From Theocolax elegans (lineage: Eukaryota; Arthropoda; Insecta; Hymenoptera; Cerocephalidae), in contig CM047425.1 in the NCBI GenBank assembly GCA_026168455.1, positions 25,103,058 to 25,167,057 on the forward strand: a stretch of DNA of 64,000 bases, given 5' to 3'. Below, one piece after another: positions 13,615 to 24,022 of the stretch. The stretch's first letter is position 1, and each line of letters opens with the position of its first letter. Both the position numbers and the translations under genes were made by a program. The notes below the pieces were generated by a model. It was not told the origin of the DNA and made no database searches. It saw nothing but the letters and a program-made list of their open reading frames with translations.

Positions 13615-16600
13615 ACGATTATATGTCGAGATTTTGACGGCCTGTTTTATTATTTCTCTCTTTCCTCTTAATATTTTATCCGACATTGACTATTTATTGT
13701 GCATGTATGACTGAAAATTTCCTTTTTTTTTATTAAGTTTAATTACTTTAATAACTAATAAATATTTTTTTTTCCTCATCCTTCAAGTTTCAATCTTTTC
13801 CTTTTTGCAAATTTATTATTAATTAATGGATCATTTTCTTCGTTTAGTTATTTGTTATTTTAATAAAATTAATGAAAGAAGTAACGATAAATAACTTTCT
13901 TGTCGTACCTTTTTTTTAATGTAAAATGAAGTCATCGTAATTTTCACTTTGCCGTCGGAACATGAATAGAGTGATTTTAGTGAATATTATCGAAGACAGA
14001 TTTAAATTAATTTCACCTCGTTTACAGATATTTTTATTTCTTTTTATCTCTTTTTCTTTCGTAATTTTGATTATTCGAAATTATTAAACTTTTATTTATA
14101 CAACTTTTTGTGATATTGATTTTTATTCGTCTTTTGAATTTGATAAATTAACTTGGGAATTTGACATTAAATACATATATATAGGAATATCCAATCTAAA
14201 TAAAAATTAACACCAAACACTTGTATTAATGATAAAATCATTATAAGTAAAAAATAAATAAATATATACAATCCACATTCTTTTAATTAGATATATAATT
14301 ATTACAAAAATATATAAATAAATTTTTATCGGAATATTAATATTAATCAATCAATAATATCATTTTCTAACGAATTATTATAAATGGTACAATTAATCCT
14401 AAAGTTTTTACGAGTAATAAATAATAAATAATATAAAATCAAATTAACATTTGAATTTGAAAACATTAAATAAATTATTAATATTAATACATTTAATACA
14501 ATAAATCCTAAATTTATTAGTAAAACTAAAGTTTTATTGTACACAAATATAACTATTTAAATAATAACTAACCTTATACTAACTTCGACAATTTCGATTT
14601 GTAATTATTTAATCTAATTTAACCCTCGTTATTTTTTTTTTATTATTATACCTAATGACCTCACTCATTCTTTTTCTTTATTATTAATATTTTTTCTCGT
14701 TGATAAATTATATTTTGAAAAGGCAAATAATCTTTTTGAATGATTTCGCCTTGCCGTCGGATCATGATTCGGGTCATTTTGTGAAATATTATTGGAAATT
14801 GATCCGAAGCAATTTATTTGAATATTAAACTTTTTTTTATATTATTAAATAGTTTAATAAACGTAGGTAAGGTCTTTAGCAAATTTTTAGCAAATTTCTG
14901 AACCACGGATCTCATTTATTTGAAGCATATTAGTGAGAGTGAACACTATCTTATTCTTTTATTTTAAAAAAAAAATTTTCTTCTTTTGGCCTTTCTTTCG
15001 TTTTCACAACGTTGTATTTATTCTTAAATTATTCATGTCATTTTATTGTATTTTACATTACTTTTTTTTATTATTCGATCGGTAAAAGGCTGTAAGTTAT
15101 TTCTATCATCAAAAATTCTGTTGTAAATGTAATTAATTATTCGTTTGTAAATTTTACCCTATATTACTATTTTTAATTATAAATACCAATTGCCAAAATT
15201 TAATACTTAATTTTTGTAGAATTTACTATCATTAAACATTATTAGATTACTCTTAATCGTGGTATTTGTTTCCTAACTTTTGATTACTGTCATTATTAAT
15301 ATTTTCATCCGATCAAAAATCTACTTCTTCGATTGTGAAATAAGGATTCCAATAATTATGTATTTTAGATTTTTTTTTATTATTATTTTATTTATTCGAT
15401 TTGATTTCCATTTATGAAAGACTATTGATTATTATTATTTGAGAATCTGATTACATTTATTTATGAGCCAGATATAAATTTTTGAAATTTTAAGCAAATA
15501 TTTAATTATTGCTTACTTTTAATCGAATTGAAAGCTAAGCAAGTTTCAAACACTAAGGTGTTTAATTTCACCTTCTTTTTCCTGTTTCAAATAACGCAAC
15601 CGCTAATATTTTAGGCTGATTGAAAAAAAATATCTGATTTCTGCTTACCATTGATAAATCAAAAGTAAGCATTTTTATTATTTTAAAATTATTGTTTCAT
15701 TTCCTAGTACTCAACTATCTTAATTTCTTTTTTATATATATTCCTCAAATTACGTAGGAAATTTTTATTTGTCAATCTTAGTGGAAACCGAAAACGCTGA
15801 CAACTTTACTTTTTCTTCTAGTGAAATATAATTTTTTTCTTTTAAACATTAAATGAACTTTATTGTATCATTATTAATTTTTGCGATCAATAACTATTTA
15901 AGTTCTACCTCTTGTGAATCCAATTCATTATTATTCAATTTATTTCTTTTTGATTAATTAAAAATCCATACGTTTTTTTTTATTAACTAGTGTAATTCTG
16001 ATAAATAGTTGTAAACAAATTACCATTTAACATTAGAAATTTTTTTTTTTGATGATTATTGTTAAGGTCCAGGTTATTATAGAAAAAGCTTGTAATATTT
16101 AAATAATAATTTGAAATATTTGTTTAGGCTAATAGACATAGGATTAGCAATCATAGAATCTGCTTAATAGAATAATTTTTCTTTATGATTAAAAATTTAA
16201 AACAAAAATAAATATTATTTTTAGCTTGACAATTATTTTAAACACTTATTTCTACAAATATTGTAAATAGTGATATATTTTAAATTAAAATCCGGTGCTT
16301 GTTTTATTTTATTAAACAAGCGAATAAATTTAATAAATTTAACCTTAATAAATGTATAAGTTATTAACTGAAAACTGATTTGAGACCCTATTTTAACTAA
16401 AAAATTTTTGATATTTATGATAAATCTCGATAAATAAATTAATATAATAAATAAATTAATATAACTAAATAAATAGATTGATATCTGTTTTCCATTGCAC
16501 CGCTAAATTAATTAAGATCATATTAAAAACTAGGTTGATTAATTTTTGAAATTTTTGCTAATATTTTCTTTTCCTTTAATTCTTATGCTTTAATTATAAA

Positions 16601-17588
16601 CGAAACGCGTATTAATTGATTAAAACATTTTTCTTCGAATAAAAACAGTAAACAAATTAATTTATAATTTTTGTTTATAAATCTCTACGTTGTTGATTTA
16701 TATTTATTTAAATTCAATTGATAGACAGTAAGATTATATAATTTAAGGTCTAAAAGCAAAACATCATAGGGCGACAACTTATGAATTATTTTATTAATGA
16801 GAATAATTTAAATATAATAAACATATAACTTATCGAATTAAGACTAAAGAGACATAAAATCATTACAATTTAAATATAATTAATAAAAATCATTTAACTT
16901 AAATAACTACGATAAAATATCCTTAATTTCTTCTATTACTTAAATAATATTGCTTACTTATAATAGAAGTATATTGACCAAAACCTTAAAATAAAATAAC
17001 GGGAATTATACAAAATTAAGGCAAACGTTTTATTGATAAAAAAAAAAATAATAAATAAATTAATAATTTGGGATTAATAAATATTATCGAATACATAAAT
17101 TATTTGTCTAAGGAGGTTTGATTATCACTGAGTTATTAATCAATAAATATTCTTTTCTCACTGCCCTTAACCTTTCTTTGTTTAAATTAATCGTTCGCAT
17201 AAAATTCATATCAGTAGACCTTATCTAAAACTGAATAATACCCTTTCTTCTTAAACTTAAATAAAAATTTAACCTTTTACCCACTTTGCCATATACATTA
17301 AATTGAAAGCTAAATTAAATATCCAGCTTGGATTTTTCACTCTACTCTTACAAATTTTTTTTTATTTATATTATTTATGTACATAAGTATATGCATATAT
17401 AATTTTTATTAGACAGCTTTAAACACCAATTATTAGATAAATTTATCATTAGATAAAGATTATTTCATAAATTATATTACAAGTAGCGTTTGTCTTGTTA
17501 CTTATTATTATAATCATTATTATTTAATAAATTGTTGTAAAAAAAAATTCAACCCAAAAATATCGGATATTTTATTATAAATTCGGAA
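13615..17588 (+). other. 4-kb AT-rich leader of the provirus
   Basis: No coding frame is credible. Errantivirus leaders are normally much shorter. A motif occurs twice: TTGCCGTCGGA at 13949-13959 and 14751-14761. Each copy is followed by CATGA and then a similar block ending in TATTAT. The leader could hold packaging, insulator or splicing signals, or an AT-rich insert; candidate acceptors before gag (for example TTAGACAG near 17416) could remove it. Confidence 0.5.
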
Positions 17589-19013
17589 ATGGCTAATCAA
17601 GAACAAAATCGGAATGACCCGTGGAACACCACCGCAGCCATGATGACCACGATGGCGAGTAGCTTCGCGTTACAAAATGCCCTGTTAGGCATTCGATTTT
17701 TCGATGGGCGTAATATGCCATTAAAAGATTTTATTCAAGACATTCGTAATGGACTCATATACGTTGCTCAGGACCAACAAGGACATTACGTAAAAGCCAT
17801 ATTAGGACGATTGCAGGGAAGTGCTAGGGACTGCACTTACGGGCAGCAATTTAACACGGTAGAGGAATTAATCAAACATTTAAAAACCAGATTCGCTCCA
17901 GGGAAAAATTATTCTTACTACGCAGGAAAAATAAACAATTTGCGCATGAGACAAGGAGACACCGTCGGAGATTTCTACGACCATTTAAATATCTTAATAA
18001 GCGGAGCCTGCAATGCTTTACGAGAAGAGATCGACGGTGCTCAAGACATAAATATCTTGATGAAGCCACTAAACATCACAGCATTAGATGTTTTCATAAG
18101 AGGACTACCCGTAGACATCGCTCGTCAGGTGGACGCTAGCCACCCAAATAATCTCGAGGAAGCATATCGAGAAGCTGTAAGAATCGAGACCCGAATCGAG
18201 GCAAAAATTTTGCCCGACACGAGATACAAATATAATAGACCACGCGAACAAGATTGGGAAATGACTGAATATTCTGCCTCTTCTAGATACAGGAAACCTA
18301 ATTATAATCAAAGATGGCAAGATAACGACAGATTTTCTAATCAACCTAGACAAATAGGATACGTACAACAGGAAAATAGGGTGGAAAACAGACCGAGGAA
18401 TTACTCGACGCAAAGAAATGATTATAATAACTTTGACTCCAGGCAAAATTATAAGGAATACAGACCACATAGTGACCAAACTCAATCACAGAATTACCGA
18501 TACAATTATCAAGCTAATCATCGCCAAAATAATTATTCAGAACCAAGAAATAACTATGAGAACGACCCAAGAAACAACTATCGGAGAAATAATTATGAAA
18601 ATCCACGATATGACAACAGTAATTATAGAAATAATTATTATAGAAACAATTATTCTTCTAACGGACAAAATCAAAATTTCGCGCACCGAAACCCGCAATC
18701 TTATTATCAAACTCGAAACAATTATTATCAGCAGGGACCTCGAGAAAATTATCAAACTAGAGCCGAAAACCAAAGAAACTACAGACAAAATGATGAGCCT
18801 TTAAACTCCAACGGGGCTCGCCATGCCGAATTGGCGAGCCAAAGCTCCTCGAACCAATTGAAATCGAACGAAACGAACCAGAGTGTCCAGTCTCAACCGA
18901 CAAGGAACCAAATAATGCAAATAGTTCCCAATCCCGAAGTACAGGAGAACGGATTGCATCCTGTAACCGAAATTGTAAACAATATGAAGAAAATGACTAT
19001 CCTACAGCGATAA
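17589..19013 (+). CDS. gag: gag: capsid/nucleocapsid polyprotein
   Basis: The product is 474 residues. The N-terminal half (about 30-200) reads as a retrotransposon Gag capsid domain, with FFDGR, a run of helices and a TRFAPGKN..YY segment. The part from about 215 to 420 is extremely rich in Asn, Arg, Tyr and Gln and is probably disordered and RNA-binding. There is no CCHC zinc knuckle; several errantivirus Gags also lack one. ATG 17589 is the first in frame and is followed directly by capsid-like sequence. The stop at 19011-19013 lies inside the open pol frame (-1). Confidence 0.9.
   Translation: MANQEQNRNDPWNTTAAMMTTMASSFALQNALLGIRFFDGRNMPLKDFIQDIRNGLIYVAQDQQGHYVKAILGRLQGSARDCTYGQQFNTVEELIKHLKTRFAPGKNYSYYAGKINNLRMRQGDTVGDFYDHLNILISGACNALREEIDGAQDINILMKPLNITALDVFIRGLPVDIARQVDASHPNNLEEAYREAVRIETRIEAKILPDTRYKYNRPREQDWEMTEYSASSRYRKPNYNQRWQDNDRFSNQPRQIGYVQQENRVENRPRNYSTQRNDYNNFDSRQNYKEYRPHSDQTQSQNYRYNYQANHRQNNYSEPRNNYENDPRNNYRRNNYENPRYDNSNYRNNYYRNNYSSNGQNQNFAHRNPQSYYQTRNNYYQQGPRENYQTRAENQRNYRQNDEPLNSNGARHAELASQSSSNQLKSNETNQSVQSQPTRNQIMQIVPNPEVQENGLHPVTEIVNNMKKMTILQR
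18900..19013 (+). other. gag/pol overlap (-1 frameshift region)
   Basis: The pol frame is -1 relative to gag and is open upstream of its first useful codons at least as far as 18900. It encodes YPTAIRLRVPEGSKQCL directly before the protease DSGA. Pol is therefore probably made by -1 frameshifting in this overlap. I could not find a clean X XXY YYZ slippery heptamer, so the site is unknown. Confidence 0.6.
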
Positions 19014-19045
19014 GACTTCGCGTACCAGAAGGATCAAAACAATGC

Positions 19046-22000
19046 TTGACCTTCATGATAGATAGTGGAGCCTCCGCCAACTTAATTAAATTAGATGCAC
19101 TTAATTCAACGACCTTATATGACCCAAAGAAAAAAACCGAATTATTTGGCATCACCAATGATTGCGTACCTACTTACGGCGTTACTTGGATTACTATTCA
19201 GGGTAATCCTGTTGAATTCCATATAGTACCTGATAACTTTCCCATTCTACAGGATGGAATGTTAGGAAGAAGTTACTTAAAACAAGAAGAAGCAGTCATC
19301 TCCTACCACTACAATGCCTTGATGATAAGTGGAGATGTTATGAACCCGATACCATTTATGCCTGATGATCTTCAGGAAGAGATCTTTAGTAAAAGAAATG
19401 TCGTCGAGATGAAAAATATTAATAGTAAAAATATAATGGCCGTACAGAATGAAACAGAAGAAAAGGAAATAAACACAAATGAACAAAGAAACAAAGAAAT
19501 GACAAAAAAGGAAAGTTATATTTTAAAAGGTCGATCAAGACAAATTATAAGAATTAATCTAGCACAAACTGAATTAAAAGAAGGATATTTACCAAGAATT
19601 GATGTAGGTCATGAAGATATATATATAGGAAAAGGAATAGTGAAAAATGAAAATGGAAAATGTAATATTATGGCTATAAACACAAAAGAAGAAGATACAC
19701 AAATAGATATAGAACCGAGAGTACTCTTGCCCTTTGAATATTATACGCCTGATTTTTATTTGGAAATTGAAAGTGAACTAGAAGAACCCATGTTTAAAAG
19801 TAATTATGAAAGAATAAATAATGTCAAAGGTATGCTAAAAACAAATCATTTGAATGAAGAAGAAAAACAACACGTTGATGATCTTATAAACGATTTTAGT
19901 GATGTATTTTTGATCCCAGGAGAAAAGTTGCCATGCACAAATAAAGTAGAACATGAAATCCCGTTAGAAAACAATATACCAATAAACACCAAACAATATA
20001 GACACCCACCAAAACATTCCGAAGTTATCAATGAACAAATAAAAAAGAAATTAACTGATGGAATTATTGAACCATCAACATCACCAATGAATAGTCCAAT
20101 TTGGATTGTACCTAAGAAACCAGATAGTCAAGGAAAACCGAGATGGAGAATGGTGATCGACTTCCGAGAACTTAATAAAAAAACTATTGGAGACGCATAC
20201 CCACTACCGAATATCTACGACATATTTGACCAATTAGGAAAGTGTTTTTACTTTAGCCTGTTCGATTTGGCTAGTGGTTTTCAACAAATTCCTCTTAAAG
20301 AAAGCGAAAAATGGAAAACAGCATTTTCTACCCCAAATGGACATTATCAATATCGAAGAATGCCAGAAGGATTGAAGAATGCACCAGCGACTTTCCAACG
20401 ACTAATGGATCAAGTCCTTCGAGGACTACAAAACACCGAGATGCTTGTATATCTCGATGATATTATAATTTACGCGAAAGATCTGCATGAACATGATCGA
20501 AAAGCCCGAAAATTATTAGAACGCTTGCGAGATGCAAAGCTAGTCCTTCAACCTGACAAAGTTGAATTTTTAAGAAAAGAAGTATCATTTCTAGGCCATA
20601 TAGTAAGTGAAAAAGGCATAGAACCAGACCCAAGAAAGGTATCCGCTGTAGAAAAATTCCCAATCCCACGTAATCAGAAAAATGTTAGACAATTTTTAGG
20701 TTTAGTCGGTTATTATCGACGATTTATAAAAGATTTTTCGAAATTAGCTAAACCCCTTAATGACCTTCTAAAGAAAGAAAATATTTTTGAATGGAAATCT
20801 GAACAACAACAAGCTTTTGACATCCTAAAAGGACATTTATTAAAATCCCCAATTTTACAATTTCCCGATTTTAACAAGACATTTACATTAACGACAGATG
20901 CTTCTGATTACGCAATCGGAGCAGTATTAAGCCAAGACATTGATGGGTTTGATCATCCAGTGGCATATCTATCTAGAACCTTAAATAAAGCCGAGCGAAA
21001 TTATACTACAACCGAAAAAGAGTGTCTAGCAGCACTCTACGCGATGCATCAATTCCGACCATATTTGTTATGTAATAAATTTATATTACGAGCTGATCAC
21101 GAACCTCTAAATTGGATGCATAATCGTACTGATCCAGGTCAAAGACTAATGAGATGGATGTTCAAATTCACTGATTACCACTATGTTTTTAAATATAAAC
21201 CAGGAAGATTAAATGATAATGCCGACGCTTTATCACGTAATCCTGAGGTCGACGTTACAGAACAAGAGATAAATGAAAAATTACCCACTTTGAAAGTCCT
21301 CGTACTTAAAAGCAAGGAGCAAGAACCAAGAACGGAAAGGAAAACAACGAGACCAAGAGCAAAGACCCTAGGAGATGCAACCAGTAAAACAACCCGAGGA
21401 AGACCGGTTGGGTCCAAGACTAACAAAATTGCACCCAAATTAGACCACAGTGTTATAGCACAGAGAACGCGTTCCAAAGGAATCGAACCTGGAACATCAC
21501 AAATAAGAGATACCGAACGACCCACGACATCAAAACAGAGTAACGATGAAACTACTAGCTTCCAGAGCAATAAAAGACTACCGCATAATGTATATGATTC
21601 AGATTTATCAAGTAGCAACGACCAAAGACCACCCATATATAACCCCAGACGAAGCTGTTTAAGAGATGAAACGACCATTGATTCAGACACCGATTCCACG
21701 ACCGATGTTAACCAAGACCCAATAGAAATTGTAGTTACTCCAGCACCTTCCAGCGAAACTGAAAAGGCAACAGAACTTCTTAGTGATAATGACGACGTAT
21801 TTAATGAGTCCAAAGAAGGTGACTCCACCCTTAGTTACTATGAATTACAACAATCAATTGAGAAATTTAATAATAGTCTAATGCGTAGACTTGGTGGACC
21901 AATAGAAGAAGATGAGGAACCATCAAAAACAGTGACCGTAACACATTTTTCTGATGGAGATGAAATACCTCCGGAAGCCCAAGATGAATTATTAGAAATG

Positions 22001-23986
22001 GATCCGTATGACCCAGAAAATAACGATGACTCAATCATGGAAAGCAGGATAGAACAACTCGTTCGAAAAGCTGAACAAAGTACACGACAGTCAGCTGCTG
22101 AGGATATAGACCCAACTGAGGAGGAAGAAAATAATCAAGCTGACATTGAATCTAATCAGGGTGATACGATAATTGACATTAGACCGATTCCACGAGCGAT
22201 CTCTATAACACCCACAGTAAGAACAGGAATTCCCCAAGCTCGAAGTACACCGCTTGTTGAAAACCATATCAATAAGATACCTCGATTCAACCCTCTAGAT
22301 TGCATTCAGGAAGAAGGAAAATCTACAGATCCTATTGAATTAAACTTTACCAATCCACCCAAAATTGACTTCCCAATATTTTACCCAATACCTCCACCAC
22401 AAGGACCCATTAATCAGTATAAACCGCTTAGCGAAAACGATATAGTTATTAGTGAATCGGAACCATTATCAGATTTACCAATACTTATGAAAAATAATTT
22501 AATCACGACCCGACAATGCTTAATGTATAAACGAGATAATTTAGTGCATTTTATTTCCCGAGATTGCGAAGCAAGCAACTCAACTATAACGTTATTAAGT
22601 GAAATAGAAGGAATAGATCTAAAGACTCTTAAATATAAACGACCCAAAATAGGCCAAATTTTAGTCACGCCATATAAAAATCATAACATTTTTTCATTAG
22701 TTATAAAAGATAAACATTATGACTCTTTAGAAGTAAGCGTATTAAAAACAACCCTTCGAAATTTAAAAGCTATTTTAATTCAAAAAAATTTACATAGCTT
22801 TCGAATAGCTAGAAAAGGTGATTTTACCGATGTCCTTGAACCCGGATTATTGACTGAAATATTATACAACATATTCGAACACTCACCTATAAAAATTACC
22901 ATGTGTTACGGAAAAGTAGAACTACCATCGACTGAAGAAAGGCAAAATATTATATCAACATTGCATGACAGTTTGATAGGAGGACACAAAGGAGTAAATC
23001 AAACGTACCAGAAAATTAGAGAAAGATTTTACTGGCCGAGAATGAGAAACGATATACTAGATTACATTCGAACTTGTCCGGACTGTCAAGAAAAGAAACT
23101 AGACCGAATAAAAACAAGAGAACCAATGATAATAACCGACACTCCTATAGACGCTTTCGACAAGGTATCTATTGACACCGTGGGGAAATTAAGAACGACA
23201 CCTCAAGGAAATTGCCACATATTAACGATGCAATGCAATCTGACCAAATATCTAATAGCAGTGCCGATCCCGAACCTTAGAGCGACGACTATAGCTGACG
23301 CACTAGCCAGACATTTAATTTGTCAATTTGGAGCTCCAAGAGCAATTTTATCAGATCGAGGAACAAGTTTCTTATCAGAAATAGTGGAAACTATGCTACA
23401 TACATTTAAAATAAACCATTTGACCACGTCCGGATACCGACCACAAACTAATGGCCAATTAGAAAGAAGCCATGCACCACTAATGGATTTTCTAAAATGT
23501 TATTCAGAAAATTTTGATGATTGGGACAGATTGATACCCTTTGCCATATTTACTTACAATACTAGCGTGCATTCTGCCACTAACTACACCCCCTACGAAT
23601 TAGTATTCGGAAAAATAGCTCGATTCCCAATGTATATTCCAAATCATGAAAAATTACATACATACAATTCGTTTTTACGTGATTTAATTACACGACTAAA
23701 TGAAGTACGAATTAAAGCCGGTAAAAACCAGATTAAAGCCAAATATAAGTCGAAAGAGAGATATGATAGGAAGACGAAACCGTTTGATGCGAAAATAGGT
23801 GATTATGCATATATATTGAATGAACCGCGAACATCTAAATTTGACTCATATTATAAGAAACCCTTAAAAATTATTGAAATATTAGGGCGCAGCAATGTCA
23901 TATTAGAACTACCCAATGGAAAAAGAATCCGAAAACATATTAATAAATTAAAACCCGCCCCCATACGCAAAACTCTTATCAAATAA
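19046..23986 (+). CDS. pol: pol: protease, RT, RNase H, macro-like module, integrase
   Basis: There are 1646 codons from 19046 (a TTG; the real protein enters from gag by frameshift). Protease: DSGAS at 6-10. Reverse transcriptase: about 265-560 with YLDD at 469-472. RNase H: TDASDYAIG from 617. From about 735 to 1150 comes a low-complexity acidic/Ser/Thr-rich segment with the AT-hook-like RGRPVGSK at 784-791. From about 1150 to 1290 is a compact domain resembling a macro domain. Integrase has zinc-binding H1307, H1314, C1344 and C1347, and catalytic D1377, D1437 and E1473 (D-35-E). It copies viral RNA to DNA and inserts it. Pol of typical errantiviruses is about 1000-1150 residues, so the extra length lies between RNase H and integrase. 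All catalytic residues are present. Confidence 0.95.
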   Translation: MTFMIDSGASANLIKLDALNSTTLYDPKKKTELFGITNDCVPTYGVTWITIQGNPVEFHIVPDNFPILQDGMLGRSYLKQEEAVISYHYNALMISGDVMNPIPFMPDDLQEEIFSKRNVVEMKNINSKNIMAVQNETEEKEINTNEQRNKEMTKKESYILKGRSRQIIRINLAQTELKEGYLPRIDVGHEDIYIGKGIVKNENGKCNIMAINTKEEDTQIDIEPRVLLPFEYYTPDFYLEIESELEEPMFKSNYERINNVKGMLKTNHLNEEEKQHVDDLINDFSDVFLIPGEKLPCTNKVEHEIPLENNIPINTKQYRHPPKHSEVINEQIKKKLTDGIIEPSTSPMNSPIWIVPKKPDSQGKPRWRMVIDFRELNKKTIGDAYPLPNIYDIFDQLGKCFYFSLFDLASGFQQIPLKESEKWKTAFSTPNGHYQYRRMPEGLKNAPATFQRLMDQVLRGLQNTEMLVYLDDIIIYAKDLHEHDRKARKLLERLRDAKLVLQPDKVEFLRKEVSFLGHIVSEKGIEPDPRKVSAVEKFPIPRNQKNVRQFLGLVGYYRRFIKDFSKLAKPLNDLLKKENIFEWKSEQQQAFDILKGHLLKSPILQFPDFNKTFTLTTDASDYAIGAVLSQDIDGFDHPVAYLSRTLNKAERNYTTTEKECLAALYAMHQFRPYLLCNKFILRADHEPLNWMHNRTDPGQRLMRWMFKFTDYHYVFKYKPGRLNDNADALSRNPEVDVTEQEINEKLPTLKVLVLKSKEQEPRTERKTTRPRAKTLGDATSKTTRGRPVGSKTNKIAPKLDHSVIAQRTRSKGIEPGTSQIRDTERPTTSKQSNDETTSFQSNKRLPHNVYDSDLSSSNDQRPPIYNPRRSCLRDETTIDSDTDSTTDVNQDPIEIVVTPAPSSETEKATELLSDNDDVFNESKEGDSTLSYYELQQSIEKFNNSLMRRLGGPIEEDEEPSKTVTVTHFSDGDEIPPEAQDELLEMDPYDPENNDDSIMESRIEQLVRKAEQSTRQSAAEDIDPTEEEENNQADIESNQGDTIIDIRPIPRAISITPTVRTGIPQARSTPLVENHINKIPRFNPLDCIQEEGKSTDPIELNFTNPPKIDFPIFYPIPPPQGPINQYKPLSENDIVISESEPLSDLPILMKNNLITTRQCLMYKRDNLVHFISRDCEASNSTITLLSEIEGIDLKTLKYKRPKIGQILVTPYKNHNIFSLVIKDKHYDSLEVSVLKTTLRNLKAILIQKNLHSFRIARKGDFTDVLEPGLLTEILYNIFEHSPIKITMCYGKVELPSTEERQNIISTLHDSLIGGHKGVNQTYQKIRERFYWPRMRNDILDYIRTCPDCQEKKLDRIKTREPMIITDTPIDAFDKVSIDTVGKLRTTPQGNCHILTMQCNLTKYLIAVPIPNLRATTIADALARHLICQFGAPRAILSDRGTSFLSEIVETMLHTFKINHLTTSGYRPQTNGQLERSHAPLMDFLKCYSENFDDWDRLIPFAIFTYNTSVHSATNYTPYELVFGKIARFPMYIPNHEKLHTYNSFLRDLITRLNEVRIKAGKNQIKAKYKSKERYDRKTKPFDAKIGDYAYILNEPRTSKFDSYYKKPLKIIEILGRSNVILELPNGKRIRKHINKLKPAPIRKTLIK

Positions 23987-24006
23987 ATTATTATTTTCTG
24001 TTTTCC

Positions 24007-24008
24007 AG
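24007..24008 (+). promoter_or_regulatory. Candidate env splice acceptor
   Basis: TTCTGTTTTCCAG| ends 14 nt before the env ATG and has a good pyrimidine tract. It lies after the pol stop, where errantivirus env acceptors are expected. Confidence 0.55.
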
Positions 24009-24022
24009 CTATTTCTCTTACA

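Noticed and set aside
14347..14544. 65-codon minus-strand frame in the provirus leader
   Set aside because: Very AT-rich, low-complexity and no recognisable motif; likely chance.
21181..21828. 215-codon minus-strand frame inside pol
   Set aside because: A shadow of the low-complexity segment of pol.
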